A stretch of DNA of 64,000 bases from assembly GCA_002733995.1 (NCBI GenBank), contig NVXR01000035.1, positions 1-64,000 of the forward strand, given 5' to 3'. Of the stretch, positions 17,854 to 26,479 are shown in pieces. The stretch comes from Desulfotalea sp. Lineage in GTDB: Bacteria; Desulfobacterota; Desulfobulbia; Desulfobulbales; Desulfocapsaceae. Position numbers and translations under genes: made by a program. The stretch's first letter is position 1; the number at the start of each line of letters is the position of its first letter. The notes under the pieces are model-generated. The model was given only the letters and a program-made list of their open reading frames with translations, searched no databases and was not told where the DNA came from.

Positions 17854-19197
17854 ATGGTTTGGGACAAAATTAAAGAGAATCTTAAAACAACAATGGCGGA
17901 CAACATCTTCCATTTATGGATTGAACCGTTGCAGTTTCAACAGCTCAAGGGTGAGAAGTTTGTGCTGCAAAGTCCCGATCGCTATTTTAGCGCCTATGTG
18001 AAGCAAAATTTCTCTGTTACTATTGAAAAACAGCTTGTGGCAAGTGGCTTGGAACAAACCCAACTTGTGATTTGTGAGAAGCGCGTGTCAAAGCCAGTCC
18101 CTCCTGTGGTAAAGAAAAAGAAAGCCCCGGTGAGCAGGCAGATGAGGCTCCCAAATGTTCCTTTAAATACATCAAAAACCAGAAATCTTCATCCCCGTTA
18201 TACCTTTGATCAGTTCATGGTTGGAGATTCTAATATTCTGGCGGAATCCGCCTGTAGGTCCGTTGTGGCCGCAGATGGTCTGGTTGGTCCCTGTCTCTAT
18301 ATCAATGGCGGTACAGGGCTTGGTAAGAGTCATCTTACCCATGCCGTGGCCCATAGGGTACTTTCTGAGTCCCCTATGACTAGGTTGCACTACCTCACTG
18401 CCAAACAGTTTGCCGCAGAGATGGTTCGTGGGATTCAGACCAATACCATGGATGATTTCAAAAGAAAGTATCAGGAAAACTGTGATATTTTGCTGGTTGA
18501 GGATATACATTCCCTCACCGGTAAAAAGAAAACCCAAGAAGAGCTCAACGATGTTCTCGATATGCTTATAAAATCGGGAAAGCGAGTTATTTTGACCTCC
18601 AATAGCAGTCCAAGAGATCTCGTTGGTATCGATAATGAGTTCCGCTCCCGCATGAGTTCTGGCCTTGTTACTTCAATTAAGGCTCCAGATGTAAAGACGC
18701 GGTGCAGAATCATTGAGCAGAAGGCGATGCAGAAGCAGCTTGGGCTTAATGATGAGCTTGTTGATTTTCTTGCCAATCACATAAAAGGTGATGTGCGAAA
18801 AATTGAATCAGCACTTATTACTCTGAGGGCCAGAGCGCAACTCACTGGTGGTCACATTGATATGGACCTCGTCCGTGAGGTTGTGAGCAATGTTGTTGGA
18901 ATTAGTCAGGCACTGACCCCATCTATGATTCGTGATTTGGTGAGCGCCCAGTTTAATGTGAGTGTGAAGGATCTGCAGTCTAAGTCGCGGAAGAAAATCG
19001 TCACTGTGCCTCGACAGATTGCAATGTATCTTTCAAGAAAATTCACAGAAAATTCTCTTGCTGATATTGGCAGGACCTTTAACAGGGATCACTCAACAGT
19101 GCTCCACTCCATAAAGGTTGTTTCTAATAAACTGGTTCGAGATACCTCGGTCAATGCCCAACTTGAAATATTAAGTGATAAGGTAAGCCAGCTTTAA
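17854..19197 (+). CDS. dnaA: Chromosomal replication initiator DnaA
   Basis: 447 residues. Domain I (VWDKIKENLKTTMADNIFHLWIEPLQFQ), a short linker rich in Lys/Pro (VKKKKAPVS), the AAA+ domain III with Walker A GGTGLGKSH (Ser where most DnaA have Thr), Walker B ILLVEDIHSL and sensor region FRSRMSSGL, and the DNA-binding domain IV ending FNRDHSTVLHSIK. Length is normal. GGGGGA at 17837-17842 is the likely ribosome-binding site. Unusually, dnaN and recF do not follow: the next gene, on the other strand, is a protoporphyrinogen oxidase. It begins after a 628-bp gap. Confidence 0.95.
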   Translation: MVWDKIKENLKTTMADNIFHLWIEPLQFQQLKGEKFVLQSPDRYFSAYVKQNFSVTIEKQLVASGLEQTQLVICEKRVSKPVPPVVKKKKAPVSRQMRLPNVPLNTSKTRNLHPRYTFDQFMVGDSNILAESACRSVVAADGLVGPCLYINGGTGLGKSHLTHAVAHRVLSESPMTRLHYLTAKQFAAEMVRGIQTNTMDDFKRKYQENCDILLVEDIHSLTGKKKTQEELNDVLDMLIKSGKRVILTSNSSPRDLVGIDNEFRSRMSSGLVTSIKAPDVKTRCRIIEQKAMQKQLGLNDELVDFLANHIKGDVRKIESALITLRARAQLTGGHIDMDLVREVVSNVVGISQALTPSMIRDLVSAQFNVSVKDLQSKSRKKIVTVPRQIAMYLSRKFTENSLADIGRTFNRDHSTVLHSIKVVSNKLVRDTSVNAQLEILSDKVSQL

Positions 19198-19210
19198 ACG
19201 CATTTTTTCT

Positions 19211-19303
19211 AACCCGCATTTGGCAGCCGTTTTTCTGCTGCCAAGAGCAATATTTCTTTACGGGAGATGCGGGTTAGCCACAGCTTTTTACGTACTGTGG
19301 CTA
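19211..19303. repeat. Nested and tandem hairpins after dnaA
   Basis: Three perfect stems fit together in 93 bp. The outer arms are AACCCGCAT (19211-19219) and ATGCGGGTT (19267-19275). They enclose TTGGCAGC/GCTGCCAA (19220-19227 and 19237-19244). A third stem, TAGCCACAG/CTGTGGCTA (19275-19283 and 19295-19303), follows directly. The loops contain T5 runs (CGTTTTTCT; CTTTTTACGTA). The position between convergent dnaA and hemY suggests a compound terminator, but the nested design is unusual and could form a stable RNA. Confidence 0.6.
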
Positions 19304-19336
19304 GGATACCCACCTTTGTTTCTCAAAAAACATGGA

Positions 19337-20731
19337 CTAGAAGTATACACCTTTGAGTTCTGCTCCATATTTTTTCCCAGACGAATTCAGCAGAGCTTCA
19401 GCAATCCTTGTACCACTCTTCATCATATCATTGAGACCGATACCGCCCCAGCCAAAGCCACTGATAAATAGGGATGGATCTTGCTCTTGAGCTGACTGTT
19501 GCCACTTAAGGAGTTCCGGGTAATTGCGCTCAAGCTGAGGGATGCCACCAGCGGAGCGGAGTATGGTGGTGTAGACGGGTTCTTTGTCGATGCCAAGGAT
19601 ATGCTGCATATCTTTCAAGGCTTTTCTTGTCAGCGTTTCGGCGTCGAGTTCGAGCTTTTCGGGATGTCTTCTTCCCCCGACAAGTGCTTCAAATACCACA
19701 TGATCTTTTGGGGCGCGTCCGGGGAACATGTTTGATGAAAATAGAGCCCCAAGGGTGAACCGTTGTTCTTTTTCCGGGATGAGAAAACCAAATCCAGGTG
19801 GGATAACAACATCATTGGTGAAGCCAAAAACGACGGATAAAATACGTGCCTCGGGCACGGATTTTTGAGGGATTGTTGAATCAACACCCTGTAGAAGTTT
19901 GAGCGCCGCATTGATGGGCAGACAACATACAATATTCTGGGCCTTGTACTGTGAACCGCCTGCGATAACCTCCCAACCCGTAGCCGTTTTTGTAACGGCA
20001 GTGACCCCACAGTTGAGTTGTAGCTCGCTTGCTGGATCTAGGTTTTCGGCAAGGCGTTCAACCAGTCGTACCATGCCTTTTGGGAAGCTGGTCATTGCGG
20101 GCATCGCAAGTTTTGGGCCGCCTTCTTTTTTCTTCTTACGCATGGTGGAAATTAAGCCGCGAAGGACAGAGCCATGTTCTTTTTCAAGGGCCCTTACACC
20201 TGGCATAACACTGTCAATTGTAAGTTTGTCAAAGTCCCCTGCATAGGTTCCTGTGAAGACAGCATCGACATAGGGGAGTAAGGCTGAGCCAAACCTGTGA
20301 TTGATCCACTTGGCAACCGTTGGTTCACCCTGAAGAACCGGCTTCCACAGCTCTGTGAGCACCCGTAGCTTTGCCTGCCAGGGGATAAGGGGAGCCATGA
20401 GGATCTTTCTGGGCGTCTGGGGGATGAGGTTGAGTTTGTCGTTTAGGTAGACATAGCGAACAAAGTCCATGAGAGGGGCCTTGACCGTTTCCTGGTCGAG
20501 GCCGGTTTCCTGTAAAATACGTTTTGATTCTTCACAGTTATCCAGAAAACCATGGGGACCGATCTCTGTAATAAAACCATTTTCCCTGTGGGTTTTTATA
20601 ACCCCGCCGGTGTGGTTGCTTTTTTCTAGGATACAAAACTTGTGCTTTGGCGCATGCAGTTTAAGTTTATGGGCTACGGTGAGTCCTGAAAGACCACCGC
20701 CTAATATCAATGTATGGTAAGTATCGTTCAT
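19337..20731 (-). CDS. hemY: Protoporphyrinogen oxidase, HemY/HemG-amine-oxidase type
   Basis: 464 residues. The FAD-binding motif LILGGGLSGLTVAHKL is at the N-terminus, followed by ILEKSNHTGGVIKT. The middle contains FVRYVYLNDKLNLIPQTP and FTGTYAGDFDKLTI, and the C-terminus FISGFGWGGIGLNDMMKSG, all as in oxygen-dependent-type coproporphyrinogen/protoporphyrinogen oxidases of bacteria. It would oxidise the porphyrinogen macrocycle in heme synthesis. The start overlaps the stop of the upstream metallophosphoesterase by 4 bp on the minus strand (ATGA type), so the two are co-translated. In anaerobes the electron acceptor would need to be something other than oxygen; that is inference. Confidence 0.85.
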   Translation of the reverse strand: MNDTYHTLILGGGLSGLTVAHKLKLHAPKHKFCILEKSNHTGGVIKTHRENGFITEIGPHGFLDNCEESKRILQETGLDQETVKAPLMDFVRYVYLNDKLNLIPQTPRKILMAPLIPWQAKLRVLTELWKPVLQGEPTVAKWINHRFGSALLPYVDAVFTGTYAGDFDKLTIDSVMPGVRALEKEHGSVLRGLISTMRKKKKEGGPKLAMPAMTSFPKGMVRLVERLAENLDPASELQLNCGVTAVTKTATGWEVIAGGSQYKAQNIVCCLPINAALKLLQGVDSTIPQKSVPEARILSVVFGFTNDVVIPPGFGFLIPEKEQRFTLGALFSSNMFPGRAPKDHVVFEALVGGRRHPEKLELDAETLTRKALKDMQHILGIDKEPVYTTILRSAGGIPQLERNYPELLKWQQSAQEQDPSLFISGFGWGGIGLNDMMKSGTRIAEALLNSSGKKYGAELKGVYF

Positions 20732-21411
20732 TGCAGGTGTGTGTGGAGTTCTGAATTTTTTACTTCAATGAAGACCCAGCCACCATCCCGCAACATGCCG
20801 GGATTGATGACGGGGCTATTTATTATGGTGTCTTGCCCTTTGGCCTCATGGATATGACCTACAATAGAGAGCGCTGGCTGGTGTTTCTCGATGAGATTAC
20901 GGATGGCTGTGGAGCCGACATGCTTGCCACCGCGTATCGTATCCAGCTTGGTATTTATGGGTGGCGTGTGTGAGAGAAGAAGGATCGGTATTTTTCTGTT
21001 AAGCAGTGGTTCTGCCAGGCGAACATAGTCAAGGCCCTCACGGTAGGCCGCCTCAGCAGTTGTGAAGATGTCCGCTTCTGAAAATTCAGAGGGTGTTGAA
21101 AATGGGGTGACGTTGGAGCCACCAATGCCCACGATACAAACGCTATTATTGACAAGTCTTGCCTGGCCGTGGAGATTAATACCAACCTCCTCAAGGTAGG
21201 TGTTGACTTCGGGTTTGTCGAGGTTGCCGAAATGGGCGAGAATGTTTGGGTTCAATTCCATGGCGTGGTTCAACACCTGGCGAACTTCTTTGATTCCGCC
21301 ATAATTTGTGAGGTCACCGTTGAGGAGAACAAGGTCGACTTCTCTTATTTCTGGTATTGTATCTAGATGCTCCGGCGCCATGTGTATATCGCCAACGGCT
21401 ATGATTCTCAT
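20728..21411 (-). CDS. Calcineurin-like metallophosphoesterase
   Basis: 227 residues. The metal-binding signature of the superfamily is complete: GDIHMAPEHL, LLNGDLTNYGG, HFGNLDKPEV, LLSHTPP and VGHIHEAKG. It belongs to the YfcE/MJ0936-like small cytoplasmic phosphodiesterases; substrate is unknown. It is the promoter-proximal gene of a two-gene minus-strand unit with the protoporphyrinogen-oxidase gene (4-bp overlap) and is divergent to htpG. Confidence 0.85.
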   Translation of the reverse strand: MRIIAVGDIHMAPEHLDTIPEIREVDLVLLNGDLTNYGGIKEVRQVLNHAMELNPNILAHFGNLDKPEVNTYLEEVGINLHGQARLVNNSVCIVGIGGSNVTPFSTPSEFSEADIFTTAEAAYREGLDYVRLAEPLLNRKIPILLLSHTPPINTKLDTIRGGKHVGSTAIRNLIEKHQPALSIVGHIHEAKGQDTIINSPVINPGMLRDGGWVFIEVKNSELHTHLQ

Positions 21412-21460
21412 AGTTTTGCCTGCAACTTCTGGGGTATGAGTCGGCGGTGAAGGCTGACTC

Positions 21461-21488
21461 TTGACAGTGAATTATCGATGCTTAACAT
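21461..21488 (+). promoter_or_regulatory. Putative sigma-70 promoter of htpG
   Basis: TTGACA (21461-21466), 16-bp spacer, TAACAT (21483-21488). It lies 82 bp before the chosen htpG start and supports ATG 21571 over the upstream ATG 21478, which would sit inside the core promoter. No heat-shock sigma-32-like or CIRCE element was recognised. Confidence 0.5.
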
Positions 21489-21570
21489 TTTGGCCGACTT
21501 TATAGAAAAAATCAATGGAAAGGAAAGGTCTTTTTCTTTTCCTCATCAATTGAATCAAACGAGGTGTAAC

Positions 21571-23451
21571 ATGACAGCTGAGAAAACAACTTTTGAATTT
21601 AAGACAGAGACCAAAAAACTTCTCGATATTGTGATTAACTCACTTTACACCGAAAGGGATGTTTTTGTCCGTGAGCTTATTTCAAATGCGGCAGATGCGT
21701 TGGAAAAAATCAGACACGAAAGCATAACAGCAACAGATGTTTTCGATGATGATCTACCGCTCGAGATTACTATAGAGCTTGATGAAGAAAAAAACACCCT
21801 GGCCATCTCCGATACCGGTATTGGCATGACGAGGGAAGAACTTGAGAATAATCTTGGAACCATTGCTCATTCCGGTTCGAGTTCCTTCCTTGAAGATTTG
21901 GTTGAGGCTGCACAAAAAGATGTGAGCCTTATTGGACAATTCGGTGTTGGTTTTTATTCCGCGTTCATGGCTGGAACAACGGTTCGGGTACAAACACGAT
22001 CATGGGATAAGAGCGAGGGCAATGAATGGGTTTCTGATGGGGCCGGATCCTACTCTATCTCTGAGATGACTGGTTTGCATCGGGGCACAAAGATCATCAT
22101 TGAGTTAAAAGATGATGCTAAGGATTACGCCCAGCAGTGGAAGATAAGTTCCATCATTAAACAATACTCATCGTTTGTCTCTTTTCCAATCAAGCTAGGC
22201 GGTGAACTTGTAAACACTGTACAGGCTCTTTGGACCAAAAGTCGTAACGAAATCACCACAGAAGAGTATACAGATTTTTATAAGTTTGTGGCTAATGCTA
22301 CCACTGACCCAATGTATCAGCTGCATTTTTCCGCTGATGCCCCACTGGCTATTAACGCCCTGTTGTTTGTGCCCACAGAAAATTTTGAGGGTTTTGGTTT
22401 TGGTAAGGTTGAGCCTGGTGTTAATCTCTATTGCCAGAGGATTCTCATCGATCAGCATTCTAAAACCATCCTGCCCGAATGGTTGAGATTTTTAAAAGGT
22501 GTGGTGGATAGTGAAGATCTGCCTCTGAATATCTCTAGACAGGCACTCCAGGATAATGCCCTTGTTGCAAAAATCCGCAAAGTTATCACCAAGCGTTTTC
22601 TCAAGCATCTTAATGAGCAGGCGAAAAAAGATCCTGAAAAATATCTTGAGTTTTGGGCAACTTTTGGGATTTACTTAAAAGAAGGTGCGACTTCTGACTA
22701 TGAGTATCAGAAGGAAATCGGTAAACTGCTCCGCTTTGAATCGTCCAAGTCCGATGAGGGTAAACCCGTCTCTCTTGCCGATTATGTCTTGAGGATGAAT
22801 CCGGATCAGGAAGAGATCTATTTCATCAACGGACCTAATAGGGCAAGCATCGCTGCTGGTCCTTACGTTGAGATGTTCAAGGAAAAGGACATTGAAATTC
22901 TTTACACCCTTGAGCCTATTGACGATTTCGTTCTTAATCACCTCGGTGAGTTTGATGGCAAAAAGCTCGTTTCTGCTGATCGTGCAGATCTGTCTCTTGC
23001 CAAGGATGAAAAAGAGGAAAAAGACGAGGAAAAAACGACAGACGAAGAAAAGCAGGCGGGTGAGGATATGGACGCTCTCATCAAGTGGATGCAGGAAGTG
23101 CTTGCTGATAATGTCTCAGAGGTTTCTATTTCCAAACGTCTTGTGGATGCTCCGGCTATGATTGTGAATCCTGATAGTTATATGACTTCATCCATGGAGC
23201 GCATTATGGCTGCTAATCGGAAGGATCAGGGTATTCCCGGAATGGAAGCGAGTAAAAAGAAACTTGAGATTAATCCAAAGAACGATCTCATCGTTAAACT
23301 CTTTGAACTGCAGAAGAGCGATGTCGAGTTTGCAGCCCAGGTAGCTCATCAGATCCATGATAATGCTATGATTCAGGCAGGTCTCATTGTTGACCCTCTT
23401 GAAATGGTGGAGCGGAATTACAAGATTCTGACCCGGGTAGTACAGAGCTAA
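21571..23451 (+). CDS. htpG: Chaperone HtpG (Hsp90)
   Basis: About 626 residues. The GHKL ATPase domain shows LISNAADALEKIR, ISDTGIGMTREEL and GQFGVGFYSAFM. The middle domain has the LPLNISRQALQ motif, and the C-terminal dimerisation domain is complete. A charged Lys/Glu stretch (KDEKEEKDEEKTTDEEKQ) near residue 515 is a lineage-specific linker. GAGGT at 21561-21565 places the start at ATG 21571; the upstream ATG 21478 adds 31 residues not found in the family. A 13-bp stem terminator ends the gene, so it is monocistronic. Confidence 0.96.
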   Translation: MTAEKTTFEFKTETKKLLDIVINSLYTERDVFVRELISNAADALEKIRHESITATDVFDDDLPLEITIELDEEKNTLAISDTGIGMTREELENNLGTIAHSGSSSFLEDLVEAAQKDVSLIGQFGVGFYSAFMAGTTVRVQTRSWDKSEGNEWVSDGAGSYSISEMTGLHRGTKIIIELKDDAKDYAQQWKISSIIKQYSSFVSFPIKLGGELVNTVQALWTKSRNEITTEEYTDFYKFVANATTDPMYQLHFSADAPLAINALLFVPTENFEGFGFGKVEPGVNLYCQRILIDQHSKTILPEWLRFLKGVVDSEDLPLNISRQALQDNALVAKIRKVITKRFLKHLNEQAKKDPEKYLEFWATFGIYLKEGATSDYEYQKEIGKLLRFESSKSDEGKPVSLADYVLRMNPDQEEIYFINGPNRASIAAGPYVEMFKEKDIEILYTLEPIDDFVLNHLGEFDGKKLVSADRADLSLAKDEKEEKDEEKTTDEEKQAGEDMDALIKWMQEVLADNVSEVSISKRLVDAPAMIVNPDSYMTSSMERIMAANRKDQGIPGMEASKKKLEINPKNDLIVKLFELQKSDVEFAAQVAHQIHDNAMIQAGLIVDPLEMVERNYKILTRVVQS

Positions 23452-23475
23452 TTCGTATAAATCGGACGGCAAAAA

Positions 23476-23515
23476 AGACTCCTTTCTCGACATTGTTCGG
23501 GGAGGGAGTTTTTTT
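23476..23515 (+). terminator. Intrinsic terminator of htpG
   Basis: ACTCCTTTCTCGA pairs with TCGGGGAGGGAGT through 13 positions including three G-U pairs, followed by T7 (stem about 23478-23509). It is 25 bp after the htpG stop. Confidence 0.85.
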
Positions 23516-23777
23516 GTTTGCAGGCACTGGTCTGGGAGCTCAGTTGTGCAAATGGTATATGGGGAAAACTATTGTCTTGATAATACCGGCTTTTGCATTT
23601 AAATAGTCAAGTCTAGTCCGTATTTTGCTTCAGTTCAGGTTGTATCTCTTTTGAGTAAACACACCAATTGAAAAAGAGTGGTCTCTGTTTTTGTTCTGAA
23701 ATGTATCGACCACCCTTACTGGAAAACAATAATCATTGATTAATGTGACGGATATCAAGTAATTTGTGGCATAAATG

Positions 23778-23806
23778 TTGAAAAATGCACAGTCACAGAC
23801 TATAGA
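23778..23806 (+). promoter_or_regulatory. Putative promoter of the bamE-like/pcm/yqaA operon
   Basis: TTGAAA (23778-23783), 17-bp spacer, TATAGA (23801-23806), 41 bp before the first gene. Between the htpG terminator and this promoter (23521-23777) no gene or obvious structure was seen. Confidence 0.55.
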
Positions 23807-23847
23807 TTTGTGCTGAATTCAACAATAATTGATGCCCTGGAGATTTC

Positions 23848-24234
23848 ATGCAACCCTCAAAAAAATTCATTCTATTCCTGCTTCTGGCTGTTTTCCTGCT
23901 GGCTGGCTGTTATATTACTCCCGTACGCCACCTTGCTGCGGATATTGCTCTTGTGCAGGTTGGACAATCCACAAGAGAAGATGTACTCATCTTCTTAGGA
24001 GACCCTGATGAGCAACAGGTCCTCAGTGCTGAAGCTGAAAAGTGGCTCTATACTCAGATAAAGACAAGTGGTATGGAGAAAACCCCTTTCCTTGGTAAAT
24101 ACTTTGGCAGTCCTGAGGTGAATCAGGTGGTGATAACCTTTGCCAGTGGAATCGTGTCCGATACGACGTTTTCCTCTGTTGATAAGGACGAGCTCGACTG
24201 GTCCGACGATTATTCTTGGCAGAAGAAAAATTGA
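23848..24234 (+). CDS. Small BamE/SmpA-like lipoprotein
   Basis: 128 residues with a classic lipoprotein signal ending LLAGC (Cys about residue 22). The following region VRHLAADIALVQVGQSTREDVLIFLGDPD has the MxxxxG-x-[ST]-x-x-[DE]-V-x-x-x-L-G-x-P pattern of SmpA/OmlA (BamE) proteins, and the later part YTQIKTSGMEKTPFLGKYFG continues as a small beta domain. It could assist the Bam complex (bamA is in the window at 13522) or be one of the many other SmpA-fold lipoproteins. First gene of an operon with pcm, whose start overlaps the stop by one base (TGATG). Confidence 0.7.
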   Translation: MQPSKKFILFLLLAVFLLAGCYITPVRHLAADIALVQVGQSTREDVLIFLGDPDEQQVLSAEAEKWLYTQIKTSGMEKTPFLGKYFGSPEVNQVVITFASGIVSDTTFSSVDKDELDWSDDYSWQKKN

Positions 24235-24878
24235 TGGGTCAATTTGCAACAAGCCGTAAGCGGATGGTACAGGAGCAACTTTTAAATAGAGATATTGTAG
24301 ATGCGAAAACCATCGCGGCAATGTCAGAAGTTCCTAGGCACCTTTTTGTCGACGATGCCATGCAGGGACGTGCCTATGGAGATCATCCCTTGCCTATTGG
24401 TGCAGGGCAAACAATCTCCCAGCCTTATATTGTGGCGACTATGACCCAGGCCCTGCGTCTTACCGGCGATGAAAAAGTGCTAGAGATAGGTACGGGATCC
24501 GGCTTTCAGGCGGCGGTACTGTCTAGGATTTGCTGCCAGGTCTATACCGTTGAGAGAATCAATTCTCTCCTTGCACGGGCACGAAAAACCTTTGACAAAT
24601 TACGCTACTATAATATACGGGCAAAACTTGACGACGGGACCATGGGCTGGGCTGGAAATGGTCCCTATGATGCCATAATTGTTACAGCAGGCGGTCCTGA
24701 AGTGCCTCAACCTCTTGTGGATCAGTTGGCCGAGGGTGGACGTTTGATTATTCCTGTGGGTGATCAGCAGATCCAGGAATTACAATTAGTTGAAAAAAAT
24801 GAAGGCCAGGTGAAGATATCTTGTCTTTCCAGTGTCCGATTTGTTGACTTGGTGGGAGAACATGGCTGGAGTAAGTGA
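24234..24878 (+). CDS. pcm: Protein-L-isoaspartate O-methyltransferase
   Basis: About 214 residues. The enzyme methylates L-isoaspartyl residues in aged proteins using SAM. The family motif GAGQTISQPYIVATMTQAL, the SAM loop VLEIGTGSGFQAAVLS, and VTAGGPEVPQPLVDQLAEGGR are intact. ATG 24234 overlaps the upstream stop (TGATG) with AGAAG 8 bp before it; a TTG start at 24216 is possible but less likely. The yqaA-like gene begins inside its 3' end (17-bp overlap). Confidence 0.93.
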   Translation: MGQFATSRKRMVQEQLLNRDIVDAKTIAAMSEVPRHLFVDDAMQGRAYGDHPLPIGAGQTISQPYIVATMTQALRLTGDEKVLEIGTGSGFQAAVLSRICCQVYTVERINSLLARARKTFDKLRYYNIRAKLDDGTMGWAGNGPYDAIIVTAGGPEVPQPLVDQLAEGGRLIIPVGDQQIQELQLVEKNEGQVKISCLSSVRFVDLVGEHGWSK

Positions 24879-25479
24879 GAAGGATGACTCGGTGGGAATG
24901 ATTCGCAGGCTCTACGATGTCTGTATGGAATGGGTTTGTGGCCCCTATGGGGTTTGGGCCCTGTTCTTTATTGCCTTTATAGAGTCCTCTTTTTTTCCGC
25001 TGCCACCGGATGTGTTTCTTATTGCCATGTGTGTGGCTCTGCCGGCATTGTCTTTTCGCTATGCAGCCATTTGTTCCGTCGGCTCGGTACTTGGTGGAGC
25101 CCTTGGCTACGGTCTTGGCTTCTGGTTTATGGATGGGGTTGGCATGACCATCATAGACTGGTACGGTCTCAGCGATAAGTACGGGATGGTGCAACAATAT
25201 TTTAAAGAGTACGATGTCTGGATTGTGGGTACTGCCGGGTTCACCCCGATTCCCTACAAACTTTTCACCATAACGGCCGGTTTTGTACACTCTAATTTTG
25301 TAACCTTTATGATTGTTTCGCTTGTCGCACGATCGGCAAGATTTTTTCTGGTTGCAACACTTATCTGGAAATTCGGTCCCCAGATCAAAAAGTTTATCGA
25401 TCGTTATTTTAATATCCTTTCCATCGGTTTCGTAGTTCTCCTCGTCGCAGGCTTTCTTCTTATCAAGCTTGTTCTCTAG
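24862..25479 (+). CDS. yqaA: YqaA-type DedA/SNARE-associated membrane protein
   Basis: About 205 residues with four to five hydrophobic helices. The conserved DedA-type segment FIAFIESSFFPLPPDVFLIA and the later region GTAGFTPIPYKLFTITAGF followed by FLVATLIWKFG match the YqaA branch (SNARE-associated Golgi superfamily), inner-membrane proteins linked to lipid-carrier or membrane homeostasis. ATG 24862 is preceded by GGGAG with a short gap; ATG 24898 is an alternative. It overlaps pcm by 17 bp. A large hairpin follows the stop. Confidence 0.85.
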   Translation: MAGVSEKDDSVGMIRRLYDVCMEWVCGPYGVWALFFIAFIESSFFPLPPDVFLIAMCVALPALSFRYAAICSVGSVLGGALGYGLGFWFMDGVGMTIIDWYGLSDKYGMVQQYFKEYDVWIVGTAGFTPIPYKLFTITAGFVHSNFVTFMIVSLVARSARFFLVATLIWKFGPQIKKFIDRYFNILSIGFVVLLVAGFLLIKLVL

Positions 25480-25520
25480 TCCCACATTTTCATCAGTTGC
25501 GGCGATGTCAGGTACAAATC

Positions 25521-25560
25521 TTTGGCAATGCACCATAGCGAGTTATGGCGCATTGCCAAA
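25521..25560. terminator. 17-bp stem hairpin after yqaA
   Basis: TTTGGCAATGCACCATA (25521-25537) pairs with TATGGCGCATTGCCAAA (25544-25560) with a single mismatch and a 6-nt loop. There is no T-run on either side, so termination is a guess. The rest of the gap up to 25954 holds a smaller stem (GCACCTA/TAGGGTGC at about 25801-25823, followed by ATCTTTT) and a weak promoter, and no gene. Confidence 0.55.
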
Positions 25561-25832
25561 AGTACTGAAGAAAAGGGTGGCATAGGCACACTGATCTTTG
25601 CTGCCCTCCGGGTATTCTTCTGCCTTGGATCGATGTAAGAAAAAAAGGCATATTTCAGCCATCGCTCACCTGCAAACAACACCATGTTCATGGTAACAGC
25701 GGCCTCGTATAAATAGAGGGCGTTCCATTTTTATTTTCTTTTGCTTAATGTAATGATTTGAGGGGCTCTGTTTAAGATGACTCCTATGTTGCTAGTGGGG
25801 GCACCTAGAGAAAGTTAGGGTGCATCTTTTGC

Positions 25833-25861
25833 TTGAGTTTGTTGTAAAGTCCACATAACAT
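25833..25861 (+). promoter_or_regulatory. Weak putative promoter of the hydrogenase operon
   Basis: TTGAGT (25833-25838), 17-bp spacer, TAACAT (25856-25861), 93 bp before the first gene. Each hexamer matches consensus at four positions. No sigma-54 element or FNR-like palindrome was recognised. Confidence 0.35.
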
Positions 25862-25954
25862 AAGACATTCTTAACAGTTGTTCAGCGCTCTGATATTAGC
25901 TGCTGTTCCATCTGCTTTAGGTCCGAAAACTGCACTACAAAGAGGAGTTCTGGC

Positions 25955-26449
25955 GTGGATGAGATTTTAAAGAAACGACGCACCCTTCAAGAAACTATGA
26001 ATTTCATGGCGGCTCTGTCGGCGGGCATAGAACCGATTTTAGGCCGTGGGGCAAATAGTATGACTATGTCGGCGGGCAGGAAACTGGGACGTTCGTTTTC
26101 GGCGAAAGCAAAACGAACCGAGGATCTTATGCAGGCCATTGATGAGGTGCGTAATATCCTTGAGGCCAATAACTGCCTTTGGGGCTTTGAGCCGTTCAAG
26201 CCAAAGTCCCAGGGGGAATTTGTTACATATACCCCAGAGGGGGACGCCCAGCTGTTGCTGGTTTTTCGTGACTGTATGATTCGGCAGGCTCTTCTCAGGT
26301 TCGGACATCCCCAGCAGGGCTCCCTGTGCAATATGATGTACGGTTTTTTTGCCGGTGCCCTGGAGGCGATAATGGGCAAGAAAGCAACTCTTGAGATAAA
26401 GCATGCAGGTGAAAACAGCTGTCTGAAGCTATTGACAGTGAAAATGTGA
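25955..26449 (+). CDS. Hydrogenase-operon small protein A, V4R-like
   Basis: 164 residues from GTG 25955 with AGGAG upstream. It is not a hydrogenase subunit known to me. It is paralogous to the protein encoded at 29077-29556: both share AGRK[LM], a later DC-x-I, and a C-terminal C-x-M-x-Y-x-FAG-x-x-E-x-x-G segment ending in G-x-x-SC or G-x-x-CC. The C-terminal pattern (here GSLCNMMYGFFAGALEAIMG and GENSC) resembles V4R/4-vinyl-reductase small-molecule-binding domains, whose Cys residues can bind metal. No signal peptide or membrane helix. It is the first gene of the operon, 30 bp before the small subunit. A role in metallocentre assembly, subunit handling or sensing is inference. Confidence 0.7.
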   Translation: MDEILKKRRTLQETMNFMAALSAGIEPILGRGANSMTMSAGRKLGRSFSAKAKRTEDLMQAIDEVRNILEANNCLWGFEPFKPKSQGEFVTYTPEGDAQLLLVFRDCMIRQALLRFGHPQQGSLCNMMYGFFAGALEAIMGKKATLEIKHAGENSCLKLLTVKM

Positions 26450-26479
26450 TCGTAACATCTGATTGCCCTGGGAGAAGGT

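Noticed and set aside
24748..25536. Minus-strand open frame of 262 codons opposite pcm and yqaA
   Set aside because: Antisense to two recognisable, overlapping genes and without family similarity.
25476..25691. Small minus-strand frame of 71 codons after yqaA
   Set aside because: It runs through the 17-bp hairpin, lacks a ribosome-binding site and shows no family features.
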